From: Methanocella_A sp049676595
Lineage (GTDB): Archaea > Halobacteriota > Methanocellia > Methanocellales > Methanocellaceae
Direction of reading: 5' to 3'
NCBI RefSeq assembly: GCF_049676595.1
Contig: NZ_CP187259.1
Coordinates: 3,410,001 to 3,474,000, forward strand
DNA length: 64,000 nt
Shown: positions 23,804 through 32,317 of the stretch, in pieces
Layout: every line of letters begins with the position of its first letter
Numbering within the stretch: position 1 is the first letter of the stretch
The notes under the pieces: model-generated
What the model saw: only the letters and a program-made list of their open reading frames with translations
Databases searched by the model: none
What the model was told of the DNA's origin: nothing
Made by a program: the position numbers and the translations under genes

Positions 23804-24724
23804 ATGCTTAAGCTCGCTACCGAGCCGCTGGCCTCCTGCGCCGGCTGCCACATGTCGCTGCTCGACCTCCACGAGGACCTGCTCGAGCTGCTCAACAAGG
23901 TCGAGATCGTCTATTCGCCCATCCTGATGGATGTCAAGGAGCCCCCGGAGAACATCGACATCGCCATCATCGGCGGAGCCATCCGCAATAAAGAAAACAT
24001 GGAGAGAGTCAAAAAGCTGCGCCAGCGCGCCAAAACCGTCATCGCCTTTGGCACCTGCGCCTGCTACGGCGGCGTCTCCGGCCTGTCCATCCTGCACAGC
24101 CGGGACGAGATCCTGAACGGCGTGTACACCAACCGCCAGGGTACGACCACTAACGTCATCCCCAACCAGGACATCCCCGATCTTTTATACCGCGGCTACG
24201 CCGTGGGGGACGTCATCAAGGTAGACTACTACATCACCGGCTGCCCGCCCAAAGAGTTCTTCCTGCGCCAGATACTGCTGCCCCTCATAGAGGGCCGGAT
24301 GCCGGAACTGCAGAAAAAGTCGGTCTGCGCGGAGTGCGGCCGGGAAATGGTCCTCGTGAAGAACTGGAAGGTCAAGCGCAGGTACGAGGGGGTGCCCGAT
24401 GAAAAGACCTGCCTGCTGGGCCAGGGCTATCTCTGCCTGGGCTCCGTGACCTTCGGCAGGTGCCACGCGCTATGTACCTCTCACGGCATACCCTGCCACG
24501 GGTGCGGCGGGCCATCGTTAGACGTGCTGCGAGAACCCTGCAGGGACATCTACAACACCCTGGTCATGCGCATCCAGCATTTAACGGAACTGCCCCAGCA
24601 GGAGATCGAGAAGGAGCTGTACGACATTCCTCACACGATCTACCCGTTCGTCATGGGCAGCAAGATCATGGAAAACAAATCCGTCTCCAAGATCCCTGAC
24701 ATCATCAAGGAGAGACACCTATGA
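23804..24724 (+). CDS. [NiFe]-hydrogenase small subunit (MvhG-like, group 3)
   Basis: The 306-residue protein has the proximal cluster motif CAGCHMS (from residue 12), GTCACYGG near 83 and GCPP near 146. The cysteine-rich C-terminal part (CAECGRE, CLLGQGYLCLG, GRCHALC, PCHGCGGP) carries the medial and distal [4Fe-4S] clusters, as in F420-nonreducing hydrogenase MvhG. The last bases overlap the large-subunit start (ATGA). No twin-arginine signal is present, so it is cytoplasmic. Confidence 0.9.
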   Translation: MLKLATEPLASCAGCHMSLLDLHEDLLELLNKVEIVYSPILMDVKEPPENIDIAIIGGAIRNKENMERVKKLRQRAKTVIAFGTCACYGGVSGLSILHSRDEILNGVYTNRQGTTTNVIPNQDIPDLLYRGYAVGDVIKVDYYITGCPPKEFFLRQILLPLIEGRMPELQKKSVCAECGREMVLVKNWKVKRRYEGVPDEKTCLLGQGYLCLGSVTFGRCHALCTSHGIPCHGCGGPSLDVLREPCRDIYNTLVMRIQHLTELPQQEIEKELYDIPHTIYPFVMGSKIMENKSVSKIPDIIKERHL

Positions 24725-26124
24725 AGAAAATTACTATCAGCCCCATCACTAGAATAGAGGGCCACGCCAGCGTGACCGTCCAGCTGGACGACAAGGGAGA
24801 AGTGGCGGACGCCCACTTCCACGCGACCGAGCTCCGGGGCTTCGAAAAATTCCTGGAAGGCGCGGCCATCGAGGAAGCGCCCAGGATCACCCCGAGGATT
24901 TGCGGCATCTGCCCCACAGTCCACCACCTCGCCGCAGCCAAGGCAGTGGACGAGGTCTTCGGCGCCACCATCCCCGAAGCCGCTTACAGGATGAGGGAAC
25001 TCCTCATCTCCGGCCAGCTCATCAGCTCGCACTTCTTACACCTGTTCATGCTGAGCATGCCAGACTATCTGCTCGAAGGGGCAACCCCCGCGACGAGGAA
25101 CGTCGCAGGCCTGGCTAAAGCCAACCCCGGGCTGGCCCGCATGGCCATCGAGGCCCGCAAGATCGGCCAGCGCATCACCGAGGAAGCCGGCGGCAAGCCG
25201 ATCCACCCGGTATCGGCCATACCCGGAGGCATGTCTTTCTCGCTGACGGAGCCGAAGCGGGCCGAGCTAGAGGCATACGCGAAGCGCTCCCTCGAGATCG
25301 CCGTGGCTGCGTGGAGCCTGGTCAACGGAGAGTTCGACAAGAAAGCCGACTTTATCAAAACGCTGGGCGTAGTGCAGACGGATTTCATCGGCATGACCTC
25401 GGGCGGCAAGTTCGAGACCTACGACGGCCCCATCCGCATGATGGACGCAAACGGCGGCAGCCTGGGCGAGTTCCAGGCCAGGGACTACGCCTCCCACATA
25501 GAGGAATACGCCGAGCCGTACTCGTACATGAAATTCACCAAACTCAAGTCCGGCAGCGGCTTCTACCGTGTCGGTCCGCTGGCCCGGGTCAACGTGGTTG
25601 ACTCCATGGGCTACCCGGAGGCAGACAAGATGCTCTCCGAGTTCAGGGCAAAGTACGGAAGAGCGCCACAGCAGCCGGCCCTGTACAACCTGGCCAGAAT
25701 CATCGAGGTCACCGCAGCCAGCGAGCGGGCGCTCGCGCTGCTCCAGGACAAAGCGGTTACGGACAAGAACGTGCGCAACCCGGTCACCGGGGTCAAGAAC
25801 ACCCGGGGCATAGGTATCGTGGAAGCGACCAGAGGGACGCTCATCCACGACTACAACGTAAACGACAAGGGCTTTATTACCAGCGCCAACCTGATCGTGG
25901 CGACCGGGCACAACAACCGGGCCATCGACAGGGGCGTTTTCGAGACGGCGAAGAAGTACATCCACGGCGACGCCGACGAGGCCACGCTGAACAAGATCGA
26001 AATGCTTGTCAGGGCCTACGACCCCTGCGTCTCGTGCGCCACCCATGCCATCGGGCGAATGCCAATCATCCTGAGCCTATTCGACAGCGAAGGTAAGGTA
26101 ATACGTGAGGTTAAGAGATGCTAA
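24721..26124 (+). CDS. [NiFe]-hydrogenase large subunit (MvhA-like, group 3)
   Basis: The 467-residue catalytic subunit starts with the typical ISPITRIEGHA. It has both nickel motifs: RICGICPTVHH (C61, C64) and DPCVSCATH (C436, C439, H442). About 25 residues follow the histidine, which fits a maturation peptide. It lacks the MvhD partner gene that normally links Mvh to HdrA, and no FrhB-like F420 subunit is nearby, so its acceptor is probably the ferredoxin at 23027. It overlaps the first Roadblock gene by 7 bp, a direct sign that hydrogenase and Roadblock genes are cotranslated. Confidence 0.92.
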   Translation: MKKITISPITRIEGHASVTVQLDDKGEVADAHFHATELRGFEKFLEGAAIEEAPRITPRICGICPTVHHLAAAKAVDEVFGATIPEAAYRMRELLISGQLISSHFLHLFMLSMPDYLLEGATPATRNVAGLAKANPGLARMAIEARKIGQRITEEAGGKPIHPVSAIPGGMSFSLTEPKRAELEAYAKRSLEIAVAAWSLVNGEFDKKADFIKTLGVVQTDFIGMTSGGKFETYDGPIRMMDANGGSLGEFQARDYASHIEEYAEPYSYMKFTKLKSGSGFYRVGPLARVNVVDSMGYPEADKMLSEFRAKYGRAPQQPALYNLARIIEVTAASERALALLQDKAVTDKNVRNPVTGVKNTRGIGIVEATRGTLIHDYNVNDKGFITSANLIVATGHNNRAIDRGVFETAKKYIHGDADEATLNKIEMLVRAYDPCVSCATHAIGRMPIILSLFDSEGKVIREVKRC

Positions 26125-26465
26125 AGCGGATTTTAAGCGATCTGATAAAAGTTGAGGGAGTGTCTGCCGCGGCCATCGTAGGCAGGGACGGGTTCATCAT
26201 AGAGCACGTATCCAACATCCAGATGGACGTGGACGCGCTGGGCGCCATGGCGTCGACCAGCGTAGGTACTTCGGAAGCTATGGGCATAGAGCTGAGCAAA
26301 GGCAACTTTGAGCAAGTGCTCGTCGAGCTGGAGAAAGGCCCCATCATGCTCTCCCTGGTCACGACCAACGAGATCCTGGCCATCGTAGCCGAGCCGGGCT
26401 CGAACCTCGGCCGCATCAGGTACGAGGTTAAGAAAAACAAGGACAGAATAGCAGCTGCCCTCTAA
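26118..26465 (+). CDS. Roadblock/LC7-domain protein
   Basis: The 115-residue protein consists of one Roadblock/LC7 domain: KVEGVSAAAIVGRDGFIIEH, then ALGAMASTSVGTSEAMGIEL, then IMLSLVTTNEILAIVAEPGSNLGRIRYEV. Such domains form homo- or heterodimers and often act as regulators of Ras-like GTPases (MglB type). No GTPase is encoded here; a MinD-type ATPase five genes downstream is the only P-loop protein. The start lies within the hydrogenase large-subunit gene. Confidence 0.88.
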   Translation: MLKRILSDLIKVEGVSAAAIVGRDGFIIEHVSNIQMDVDALGAMASTSVGTSEAMGIELSKGNFEQVLVELEKGPIMLSLVTTNEILAIVAEPGSNLGRIRYEVKKNKDRIAAAL

Positions 26466-26479
26466 CGGAGATTCCGGCA

Positions 26480-27244
26480 TTGAAGCTACCGACAGGCACC
26501 CGCCTGGCAGAATCTGAGGCGAGCGTAGCTGACCTGCTCAAGCAGTACGGCCTGAACTTCAAAGGCTCGATCAACGTCCACAGCGCCAGCCACAGCCTTG
26601 GCGGCGACGGCTTCATCCTGATGGACAACGGCACGGTACTGGCCGCGGCGTACACCATGCTGCGCATCACCCTGTACCAGTTCAGCGCCATAGACCGGAT
26701 GATGGCCCTTCCCGGGGTACGCTCCGAGATCGTCAGCCTGACGGAGGAAGAGATCAGGAAGGTCATGACCGAGAACCAGCACGCGGCCATCGTCTCGGCC
26801 GACGGCGCCAGGGACGAGGCGGAAAGCGCAGCCCTGGCGGCAGACGTGCCTTCGACACCGGCACCACAGGAGCCGGTAGCAGTTTCTGGACAGGCAGGGA
26901 CGGGTACCGGGGGCTACGAACAGCTAATCTCGGCCTTCACCGCCATACCGGGCGTCATCGGCTCGGCGCTCGTCGCGGAAGGCTTCCCGGTATACCAGCA
27001 GGGAAACGACGTGGATTTCGAGCACGTCGCGGCCGCCACCGAGGACATGGTCAGGGCAGGCACCCGCATCGCCGGGGAGCTGCAGCTCGGCCAGACCGGC
27101 CAGATCATCCTCGAAACACCCGAATACAAGGTCATCATAGCGCCCATAAACGACATGTTTCTGTGCGTGCTCGCCAGAACTGACACCAACCTCGGCCTGA
27201 TCCGGCTGAACATCAGGAACGCCCAGCGCATCCAGGAAGATTGA
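26480..27244 (+). CDS. DUF2226-like / Roadblock two-domain protein
   Basis: The 254-residue protein has an N-terminal domain (about 1-105) starting LPTGT, as DUF2226-like proteins do. An Ala/Pro-rich linker (about 110-145) follows, then a C-terminal Roadblock/LC7 domain (AIPGVIGSALVAEGFPVYQ to TDTNLGLIRLNIRNAQ). A TTG start with GGAG nine bases upstream is used. It should dimerise with the preceding Roadblock protein through its C-terminus and connect it to other partners through the N-terminus. Confidence 0.75.
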   Translation: MKLPTGTRLAESEASVADLLKQYGLNFKGSINVHSASHSLGGDGFILMDNGTVLAAAYTMLRITLYQFSAIDRMMALPGVRSEIVSLTEEEIRKVMTENQHAAIVSADGARDEAESAALAADVPSTPAPQEPVAVSGQAGTGTGGYEQLISAFTAIPGVIGSALVAEGFPVYQQGNDVDFEHVAAATEDMVRAGTRIAGELQLGQTGQIILETPEYKVIIAPINDMFLCVLARTDTNLGLIRLNIRNAQRIQED

Positions 27245-27245
27245 C

Positions 27246-28355
27246 ATGCAGCTGCCACGCGGGACACTCGAGAAAAGCTTCAGGGGCCCCGGGACCCTGG
27301 CCTCCGTTGCGGAGGGGATAGCAAAAGATAGCCTGACAGGATACCTGCGTGTATCGATCCTGTCCGACAGGGCCAGCGAGTGCGTGGCCGTCTACCTCTC
27401 CGGCAAGCCCGTCATGGCCTTCGTATCCTCGGGAGGCGACGATCAGCCTGACCCCGGCATGGCAGGCATCACCACGTCCATCCAGCAGCCAGACTGTATT
27501 ATCGAGATTTGCAAGCTCACCGAGAAACAGGTAGCCCTGTTGCAGGAGCTATATGATACCTTCGCCTACAAGGAACCGCTTCCCCCGTCGAAGCCCGCCG
27601 AAAAGCCGGCTGCCAGGCCGGCCCCGGCTGCTCAGGCCTCGCCCAGAGCTGCGCCCCAGGCCCCGGCTTCCGCGGCCAGGCCTACGACGGCCCGGTTCAC
27701 CAAGCCCGAGATCCGCGGCAGGTTCGTCCGGTCGGAAGAGCTCGGGGACATCAGGGAGTACGTCGACCGGTATCCCGGTGACACCGGCCACCTGCTTTTC
27801 GTCGCCGGGCACAACGGGACGCAGGAAGAGCACCATGCGATTATTACAGGCGGGCGCATCGAAGCCGTATACGATGACAAGGGCATCATACCCGGCGTAC
27901 CCGGCTGGCTGGAGGGCGTATCAGGCATCGCAGAGTTTTACGCCGTCGACTCGGGAGTGCTGGCATCCGTACTACAGCGCTCCCTGAAGAGCCTCCCGGG
28001 CCAGGCCACAGCAGAGCCGGCCAGGCCAGTTCCCGCCGTGGCAGCAGCGGTTCGGCCAGCAATAGCTGTCCCGCCGGAGCCGAGAAAGCCTGCAGCCGAG
28101 CCGGCAAGGGTAGAAGCCCAGATCAGGCAGCCAGGGATCGGTGTATCTGCAAAAACGATCCTGGAGAAGAACCGGGCACCTACGGAGGCGGCTCCGGTTG
28201 AAGACGACATCAGCCGGACGGTGGACGAGCTAAGTAAATCCATGGACGACGACATCGCCATGGTGCGCAAGGTAGAGCAGGACTTCGCCCTGCACGCCGA
28301 CGAGCTGCTGGAGAAACTCGACCTGGGCCACCTGCGCAGGGACCGGAGGAAATAG
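27246..28355 (+). CDS. DUF2226-like archaeal protein with Ala/Pro linkers
   Basis: The 369-residue protein starts MQLPRGTLEKSF and has an N-terminal domain resembling that of its upstream neighbour (about 1-110). A Pro/Ala linker (about 113-145), a second globular region (about 150-245) and another Pro/Ala linker follow. The acidic helical C-terminus (about 310-369) may form a short coiled coil. It has no catalytic motif that I recognise. The multi-linker build suggests a scaffold. It starts one base after the previous stop. Confidence 0.6.
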   Translation: MQLPRGTLEKSFRGPGTLASVAEGIAKDSLTGYLRVSILSDRASECVAVYLSGKPVMAFVSSGGDDQPDPGMAGITTSIQQPDCIIEICKLTEKQVALLQELYDTFAYKEPLPPSKPAEKPAARPAPAAQASPRAAPQAPASAARPTTARFTKPEIRGRFVRSEELGDIREYVDRYPGDTGHLLFVAGHNGTQEEHHAIITGGRIEAVYDDKGIIPGVPGWLEGVSGIAEFYAVDSGVLASVLQRSLKSLPGQATAEPARPVPAVAAAVRPAIAVPPEPRKPAAEPARVEAQIRQPGIGVSAKTILEKNRAPTEAAPVEDDISRTVDELSKSMDDDIAMVRKVEQDFALHADELLEKLDLGHLRRDRRK

Positions 28356-28367
28356 GGGTTCGAAACT

Positions 28368-29081
28368 ATGTCCAGCTTCAGCACGTTACTCCGGGAATCC
28401 ATCACGTTCGCGTGCGGCCACGAAGGCTTCGAGCAGTTCTGCGCGGCAGGCTATGGTGAAAGCACCTTTGCAGACAGCGACGGCGCGCCCGACCTCCACG
28501 GCCTGACCTCGGCGCTGCTAAGCGTCTTCCCCCCGGAAAAGGCGTCGGTGATCGCCGGCGACTTCGGCAGGCGGCTCCGCAGCATGACCGGCGTCGACGG
28601 GGAGAGCGGCGAAGACGTGTTCGTCAAATACTTCAACACGCCCTCCGGCGAGGTCAAAGGCCTCATCATCGAAGCCCGCAGGGTCCGAGAAGCGATGGGT
28701 AAAGAACTGGTGGACTATGGCCACGAGGGGCTGAAAGTAGATACAGTCGACCCCATCGAGAGAGAAATCGCCGGTTTCGTATACGGCCGGAACACTTTCA
28801 CCAGCCTGGACATCCTGGACTTCACGAGGTACCTGAAGAGCAAAGAATATAGCTTCCAGGAGTGTATAGTACTAGAGAAAGTATACGAAAAAATAGAGCA
28901 GAGAAAGAAAGAGGAGAAAATAGTGCTTGAACAAAGGATTGCTGGATTAATATCGCAAAATCCGGCCCCAAAAGCCCATGAAATCTCCTCGTTCATTGAA
29001 CGGCTCAATGATCTGATCGTCGCAGACGATCGGCACGAAGTGCAGCGCATGATCCGTGATGCGATGCTGCGCCACGGGTAA
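28368..29081 (+). CDS. Conserved-looking protein of unknown function in Roadblock operon
   Basis: The 237-residue soluble protein is mostly helical in its second half. A charged helix (YEKIEQRKKEEKIVLEQRI, about 163-182) probably forms a coiled coil, and a C-terminal helical bundle follows. The first 100 residues look alpha/beta (FPPEKASVIAGDFGRRLRSMTG). No family was recognised. It sits between the DUF2226-like and MinD-like genes with short gaps, so it is likely part of the same assembly. Confidence 0.6.
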   Translation: MSSFSTLLRESITFACGHEGFEQFCAAGYGESTFADSDGAPDLHGLTSALLSVFPPEKASVIAGDFGRRLRSMTGVDGESGEDVFVKYFNTPSGEVKGLIIEARRVREAMGKELVDYGHEGLKVDTVDPIEREIAGFVYGRNTFTSLDILDFTRYLKSKEYSFQECIVLEKVYEKIEQRKKEEKIVLEQRIAGLISQNPAPKAHEISSFIERLNDLIVADDRHEVQRMIRDAMLRHG

Positions 29082-29160
29082 CTGAATAATGACTATCATC
29101 AATCGACAGAATGACGTCCGCTAAAGAGAGGCGGGCGGAGGTAACGGGTGAGTGAGTGAT

Positions 29161-29949
29161 ATGACAAAAGTATACACAATCGCTTCGGGAAAAGGCGGTA
29201 CAGGCAAGACGATGACGACGGTGAACCTCGGCACGTCCCTGGCCATGCTCGGCAAGCGCACCATCGTGCTGGACGCCGACATCGGCATGGCAAACCTCGG
29301 CCTGGTCCTGGGGCTGGAAAAAAGCAAGATCACGCTGCACGAGGTGCTCGCGGGCAAGGCCGACATTTCCCAGGCCGTTTACGAGCTGCCTACGGGCCTG
29401 AAGGTCGTCCCCAGCGGTATATCGCTGCAGGGCTTCCAGAACGCCGACCCTGACCGGCTGCAGTTCGTGATGAGCAAACTGGTAGCAGATGCCGACTTCA
29501 TCCTGATCGACGCCCCCGCGGGCATCAGCAAGGACGGCGTCATACCGCTGGCCATAGCCGACGAAGTGCTGCTGGTCGTCAACCCCGAGCTGTCCTCCAT
29601 GGCTGACGCGGTCAAGACCAAGGTGCTCACCGAGATGGTGGGCGGCGCCATCGGCGGCATCATCCTCAACAGGGCGTCTGCGGAGAAGACCGAGCTGACC
29701 GCCCAGAAGATCGGAGACATCATGGGCGTCCAGGTGCTCGAGGTCATCCCCGAGGACCCCAGCGTCAGAAGAGCTGCCGCCTTCAAGACCCCCGTGGTCG
29801 TGAAGTACCCGGACAGCTCCGCTGCCATCGCTTACAGGCGCCTGGCCGGCAAGATCGCCGGGTCGAAGAATGTGGAAATGCTGCAAGCCTCCGGTAAACG
29901 GGAAGGTTTCATCGACAGGCTGGCAAGATCGCTGTTCAAGGGGGTTTAA
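29161..29949 (+). CDS. MinD/ParA-type P-loop ATPase
   Basis: The 262-residue protein has the deviant Walker A SGKGGTGKT (about residues 8-16), DADIGMANLGLVLG (about 37-50), IDAPAGISKD (Walker B region) and a C-terminal helical stretch (IDRLARSLFKGV) that could be an amphipathic membrane-targeting helix, as in MinD. It should dimerise with ATP and bind membrane or partner. The start at 29161 is favoured because a GGTGAG lies about 9 bp upstream; a GTG at 29152 is possible. It is in line with the Roadblock proteins. Confidence 0.9.
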   Translation: MTKVYTIASGKGGTGKTMTTVNLGTSLAMLGKRTIVLDADIGMANLGLVLGLEKSKITLHEVLAGKADISQAVYELPTGLKVVPSGISLQGFQNADPDRLQFVMSKLVADADFILIDAPAGISKDGVIPLAIADEVLLVVNPELSSMADAVKTKVLTEMVGGAIGGIILNRASAEKTELTAQKIGDIMGVQVLEVIPEDPSVRRAAAFKTPVVVKYPDSSAAIAYRRLAGKIAGSKNVEMLQASGKREGFIDRLARSLFKGV

Positions 29950-29952
29950 AAC

Positions 29953-30156
29953 GTGGACGAACTGTACCTGGAACTAATTATCGCCATGCTCATCACCGGC
30001 CTATTCGCCTGCTTCCTCATCATGTACGTCATGTACGCGAGGATCAGGCAGCTGGTAGCCGAGCTGAGAGTGCTGAAAAGCCGTGTGGAAGTCACAGACG
30101 AAGAGCTGAACAAACTGGCGGACGACATCGAAGAGTTCAAGAAGCTCAAGTTCTGA
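29953..30156 (+). CDS. Small membrane coiled-coil protein
   Basis: The 67-residue protein has one N-terminal membrane helix (about residues 5-27) and a cytoplasmic coiled coil (about 30-66; heptad-like ARIRQLVAELRVLKSRVEV). It starts 3 bp after the MinD-like stop and closes the operon. It could be the membrane receptor that recruits the ATPase/Roadblock assembly, which is inference from its build and position. Confidence 0.7.
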   Translation: MDELYLELIIAMLITGLFACFLIMYVMYARIRQLVAELRVLKSRVEVTDEELNKLADDIEEFKKLKF

Positions 30157-30564
30157 GCCTTCGGCTCCCTCCGCCCACTTTTTATTTTTTAAAGATCTTC
30201 AGTGCGTAGTGCCTAAGCTAGGCTACGCTACGTACAAAAGGTAGAACTCGCAGACCAGTTGCTCTACGGCCAGAGCCATGGTCACTGCAGGGGTTAACCG
30301 TATTATGTAAACGCAAACCTCTACCGAGAATATTTCATATATCCCTCGCAATAAAAACGTTTAACCATCATTAGAGATATATGTTCTATATTGGCACGCA
30401 TCAGGCCCATATATGCTGATGAATAACAATCGATCAACCTGGTAATTGACGCATAACAGCTCCAACGTGATGGGGCCGGCATTACGTCGCTTAGCGCAAG
30501 CAGGGTATTCAGGTCTACAGAGGCACTTTGCCGGCCGAAGGCCGGCCACCGCAGGGAACGAGGT
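30157..30564. other. Intergenic region with a GC-rich hairpin
   Basis: The 408 bp hold no credible gene. A T-rich stretch soon after the operon end (about 30178-30190) may terminate transcription. A GCCGGCC-GAA-GGCCGGC hairpin lies at 30530-30546, just before the NYN gene. A partly repetitive GGCTACGCTACG segment lies near 30222. Confidence 0.5.
30530..30546. other. GCCGGCC/GGCCGGC hairpin
   Basis: Perfect 7-bp arms with a GAA loop lie 19 bp before the first ATG of the NYN gene. It could be a regulatory hairpin in the leader. Confidence 0.45.
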
Positions 30565-31395
30565 ATGAGGTTAGAAAGATTATCACATATCACGCCTAAA
30601 CGAGGGCGTGATCAACGGGGGTCACCCGGTTTGCAGGAATCCAGCGAAAATCACTCTACTAACAAGAACATCGCCATGCTCATCGATGGCGACAACGCGC
30701 AGCCATCCCTTATAGAGGAGATGCTGTCCGAAGCGGGAAAGTACGGCAACGTGACCGTGAGACGGATCTACGGTGACTGGACCATGTCCAGCATGAACAG
30801 CTGGAAAGACTACCTCCACAAGCACGCCTTCCAGCCCATCCAGCAGTTCCGGTACACCAAGGGCAAGAACGCCACAGACAGCGCCATGATCATCGACGCG
30901 ATGGACATTCTCTACGCCGGCCACGTCGACGGCTTCTGCATCGTCTCCAGCGACAGCGACTACACTAAACTGGCCACCCGGCTCAGGGAATCCGGCCTGT
31001 TCGTGATGGGCATCGGCCGCAAGGACACGCCCCAGAGCTTCGTTAAGGCATGCGTCATCTTCACTTTCGTAGAAAACCTCTCCCCCGACGAGGAGGAGAC
31101 CCCCGAAAAGACCAGTAGCAACCACAAAGCACCCTCCCGGGCCCGGACCCACAAGAAGCTCGACAAGTTCGCTGTTAACCTGCTCAAGCGCGCTTACGAG
31201 ATGGGCGTCGGCAAAGAAGGCGAATGGGTCGACCTCTCCACCCTGGCCAACAACCTCTACAAGATCGAGCCCAGCTTCGACTCCCGCGAATACGGCTTCA
31301 GCCAGCTCCAGCTGCTGGTCAAAGCGACGAATTTGTACGACGTCGAAAGATCCAGGCTTAAAGGGCCGAGCCAGAGCTACATTCGGCTGAAGTAA
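30565..31395 (+). CDS. NYN-domain (LabA/DUF88-like) protein with OST-HTH/LOTUS domain
   Basis: The 276-residue protein has a NYN (PIN-like) nuclease domain (about residues 35-175) with the acidic residues expected for metal binding: IDGDNAQ, TDSAMIIDAMD and SSDSDYTKLA. A charged linker and a C-terminal OST-HTH/LOTUS RNA-binding domain (about 205-276) follow. It probably binds or cuts RNA. The start is uncertain: ATG at 30565, or TTG at 30631 with GGGGG upstream. A perfect hairpin (ATCACGCC...GGCGTGAT, 30589-30612) would be inside the first codons in the former case and in the leader in the latter, and favours the TTG. Confidence 0.85.
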   Translation: MRLERLSHITPKRGRDQRGSPGLQESSENHSTNKNIAMLIDGDNAQPSLIEEMLSEAGKYGNVTVRRIYGDWTMSSMNSWKDYLHKHAFQPIQQFRYTKGKNATDSAMIIDAMDILYAGHVDGFCIVSSDSDYTKLATRLRESGLFVMGIGRKDTPQSFVKACVIFTFVENLSPDEEETPEKTSSNHKAPSRARTHKKLDKFAVNLLKRAYEMGVGKEGEWVDLSTLANNLYKIEPSFDSREYGFSQLQLLVKATNLYDVERSRLKGPSQSYIRLK

Positions 31396-31479
31396 ACTAC
31401 AGGCGACTCAACAGTACGAACGCTGCGCTGTGCCTGCTACGGAATTCACAGATACTCGCAGGAGTTGTCCCTGTGCTCG

Positions 31480-31665
31480 GGAACGTGGACGAACGCTGCG
31501 CTGTGCCAGGATCACAGATTACGACAGATGCCACAGATTGCACAGATGCTAATCGATAACAAAAAGGGAAACGATTCGCTGTACTCCTTATTATAAGAGG
31601 AATCTGTGAAATCCGCGCAATCTGTCGTAATCTGTGATCTGGCACAGCGCAGCGTTCGTCTTGCC
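31480..31665. repeat. Full-length CGCTGCGCTGTG/CAGATT palindromic element
   Basis: The left end GAACGTGGACGAACGCTGCG runs into CTGTGCCAG and then nonamer units (ACAGATTAC, GACAGATGC, CACAGATTG). A conserved CTAATCGATAA and a unique A/T centre follow. The right side is an inverted copy ending CTGGCACAGCGCAGCGTTCG. The whole forms a palindrome of about 185 bp. An extra end-type half (GAACGCTGCGCTGTGCC) lies just upstream near 31418. Confidence 0.85.
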
Positions 31666-31745
31666 ATCTCACCTCCCCAGTACTCTTTTTACACAATTTT
31701 TATTATCCGGGCAACTGTATATAGAGTAATTATCGTGGTGTGGAC

Positions 31746-32309
31746 ATGGATAACCCAAAGTTCGGACTGGACCAGTACATGATGACGCAGAAGCTGATCT
31801 CCATCGGCAAGAGGTACTACATCAAAGACGGCCGGGGGCAGGACCTGTTCTTCGCCCGGATGGAGAAGTTCAAGCTGAAGCCGAAGATCTTCATCTACTC
31901 CGACGACTCCCAGCGGGACGAGGTGCTGACCATCGCCCCGAGGAACATCCTCGACTTCAACGCCACCTACGACGTAGTGGACGCCAAAACCCGGGAACTG
32001 GTCGGCTCGTTAAAGAGAGAGGGCATCCACAGCCTGTTCCAGAACAAGTGGGTCATCCTCGACCCGGCGGGCAACGTCGTCGGCAGCGCCCAGGAGACCG
32101 GCGTCATGGCCATCGTCCGGCGGTTCGTGATGAACTGGAAGCTGGACTTCCAGATCGTCTACCAGGGCAGGCAGATCGGCAACCTCACCAGGCGGTTCTC
32201 GTTCGGGGACAAGTACACGCTCGACCTCTCCGGGGACCGGGAGAGAAGGCTGGACAGACGGCTCGCTATCGCCATGCTGCCGTTGTTCGATGCTGGAGAA
32301 GACAGGTAA
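31746..32309 (+). CDS. LURP-one-related (scramblase-like fold) protein
   Basis: The 187-residue protein matches the LURP-one-related/Tubby-like barrel family: YYIKDGRGQDLFFARMEKFKL at the start, then YDVVDAKTRELVGSLKREG and WVILDPAGNVVGSAQE repeats. These describe alternating strands and a basic C-terminus. Its biochemical role is unknown in archaea. It has no transmembrane segment. The ATG at 31746 was taken; a GTG lies 6 bp earlier. It sits between two large repeat elements. Confidence 0.75.
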   Translation: MDNPKFGLDQYMMTQKLISIGKRYYIKDGRGQDLFFARMEKFKLKPKIFIYSDDSQRDEVLTIAPRNILDFNATYDVVDAKTRELVGSLKREGIHSLFQNKWVILDPAGNVVGSAQETGVMAIVRRFVMNWKLDFQIVYQGRQIGNLTRRFSFGDKYTLDLSGDRERRLDRRLAIAMLPLFDAGEDR

Positions 32310-32317
32310 AAACCTCT

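Noticed and set aside
24721..26124. Call of the group-3 hydrogenase as Mvh of the MvhADG-HdrABC complex
   Set aside because: The small and large subunits resemble MvhG and MvhA, but MvhD and HdrA are missing from the operon. The symbol was therefore left empty.
30157..30564. Possible tRNA or small RNA gene in the intergenic region
   Set aside because: No T-loop GGTTCGA pattern or cloverleaf arms were found. Only hairpins are visible.
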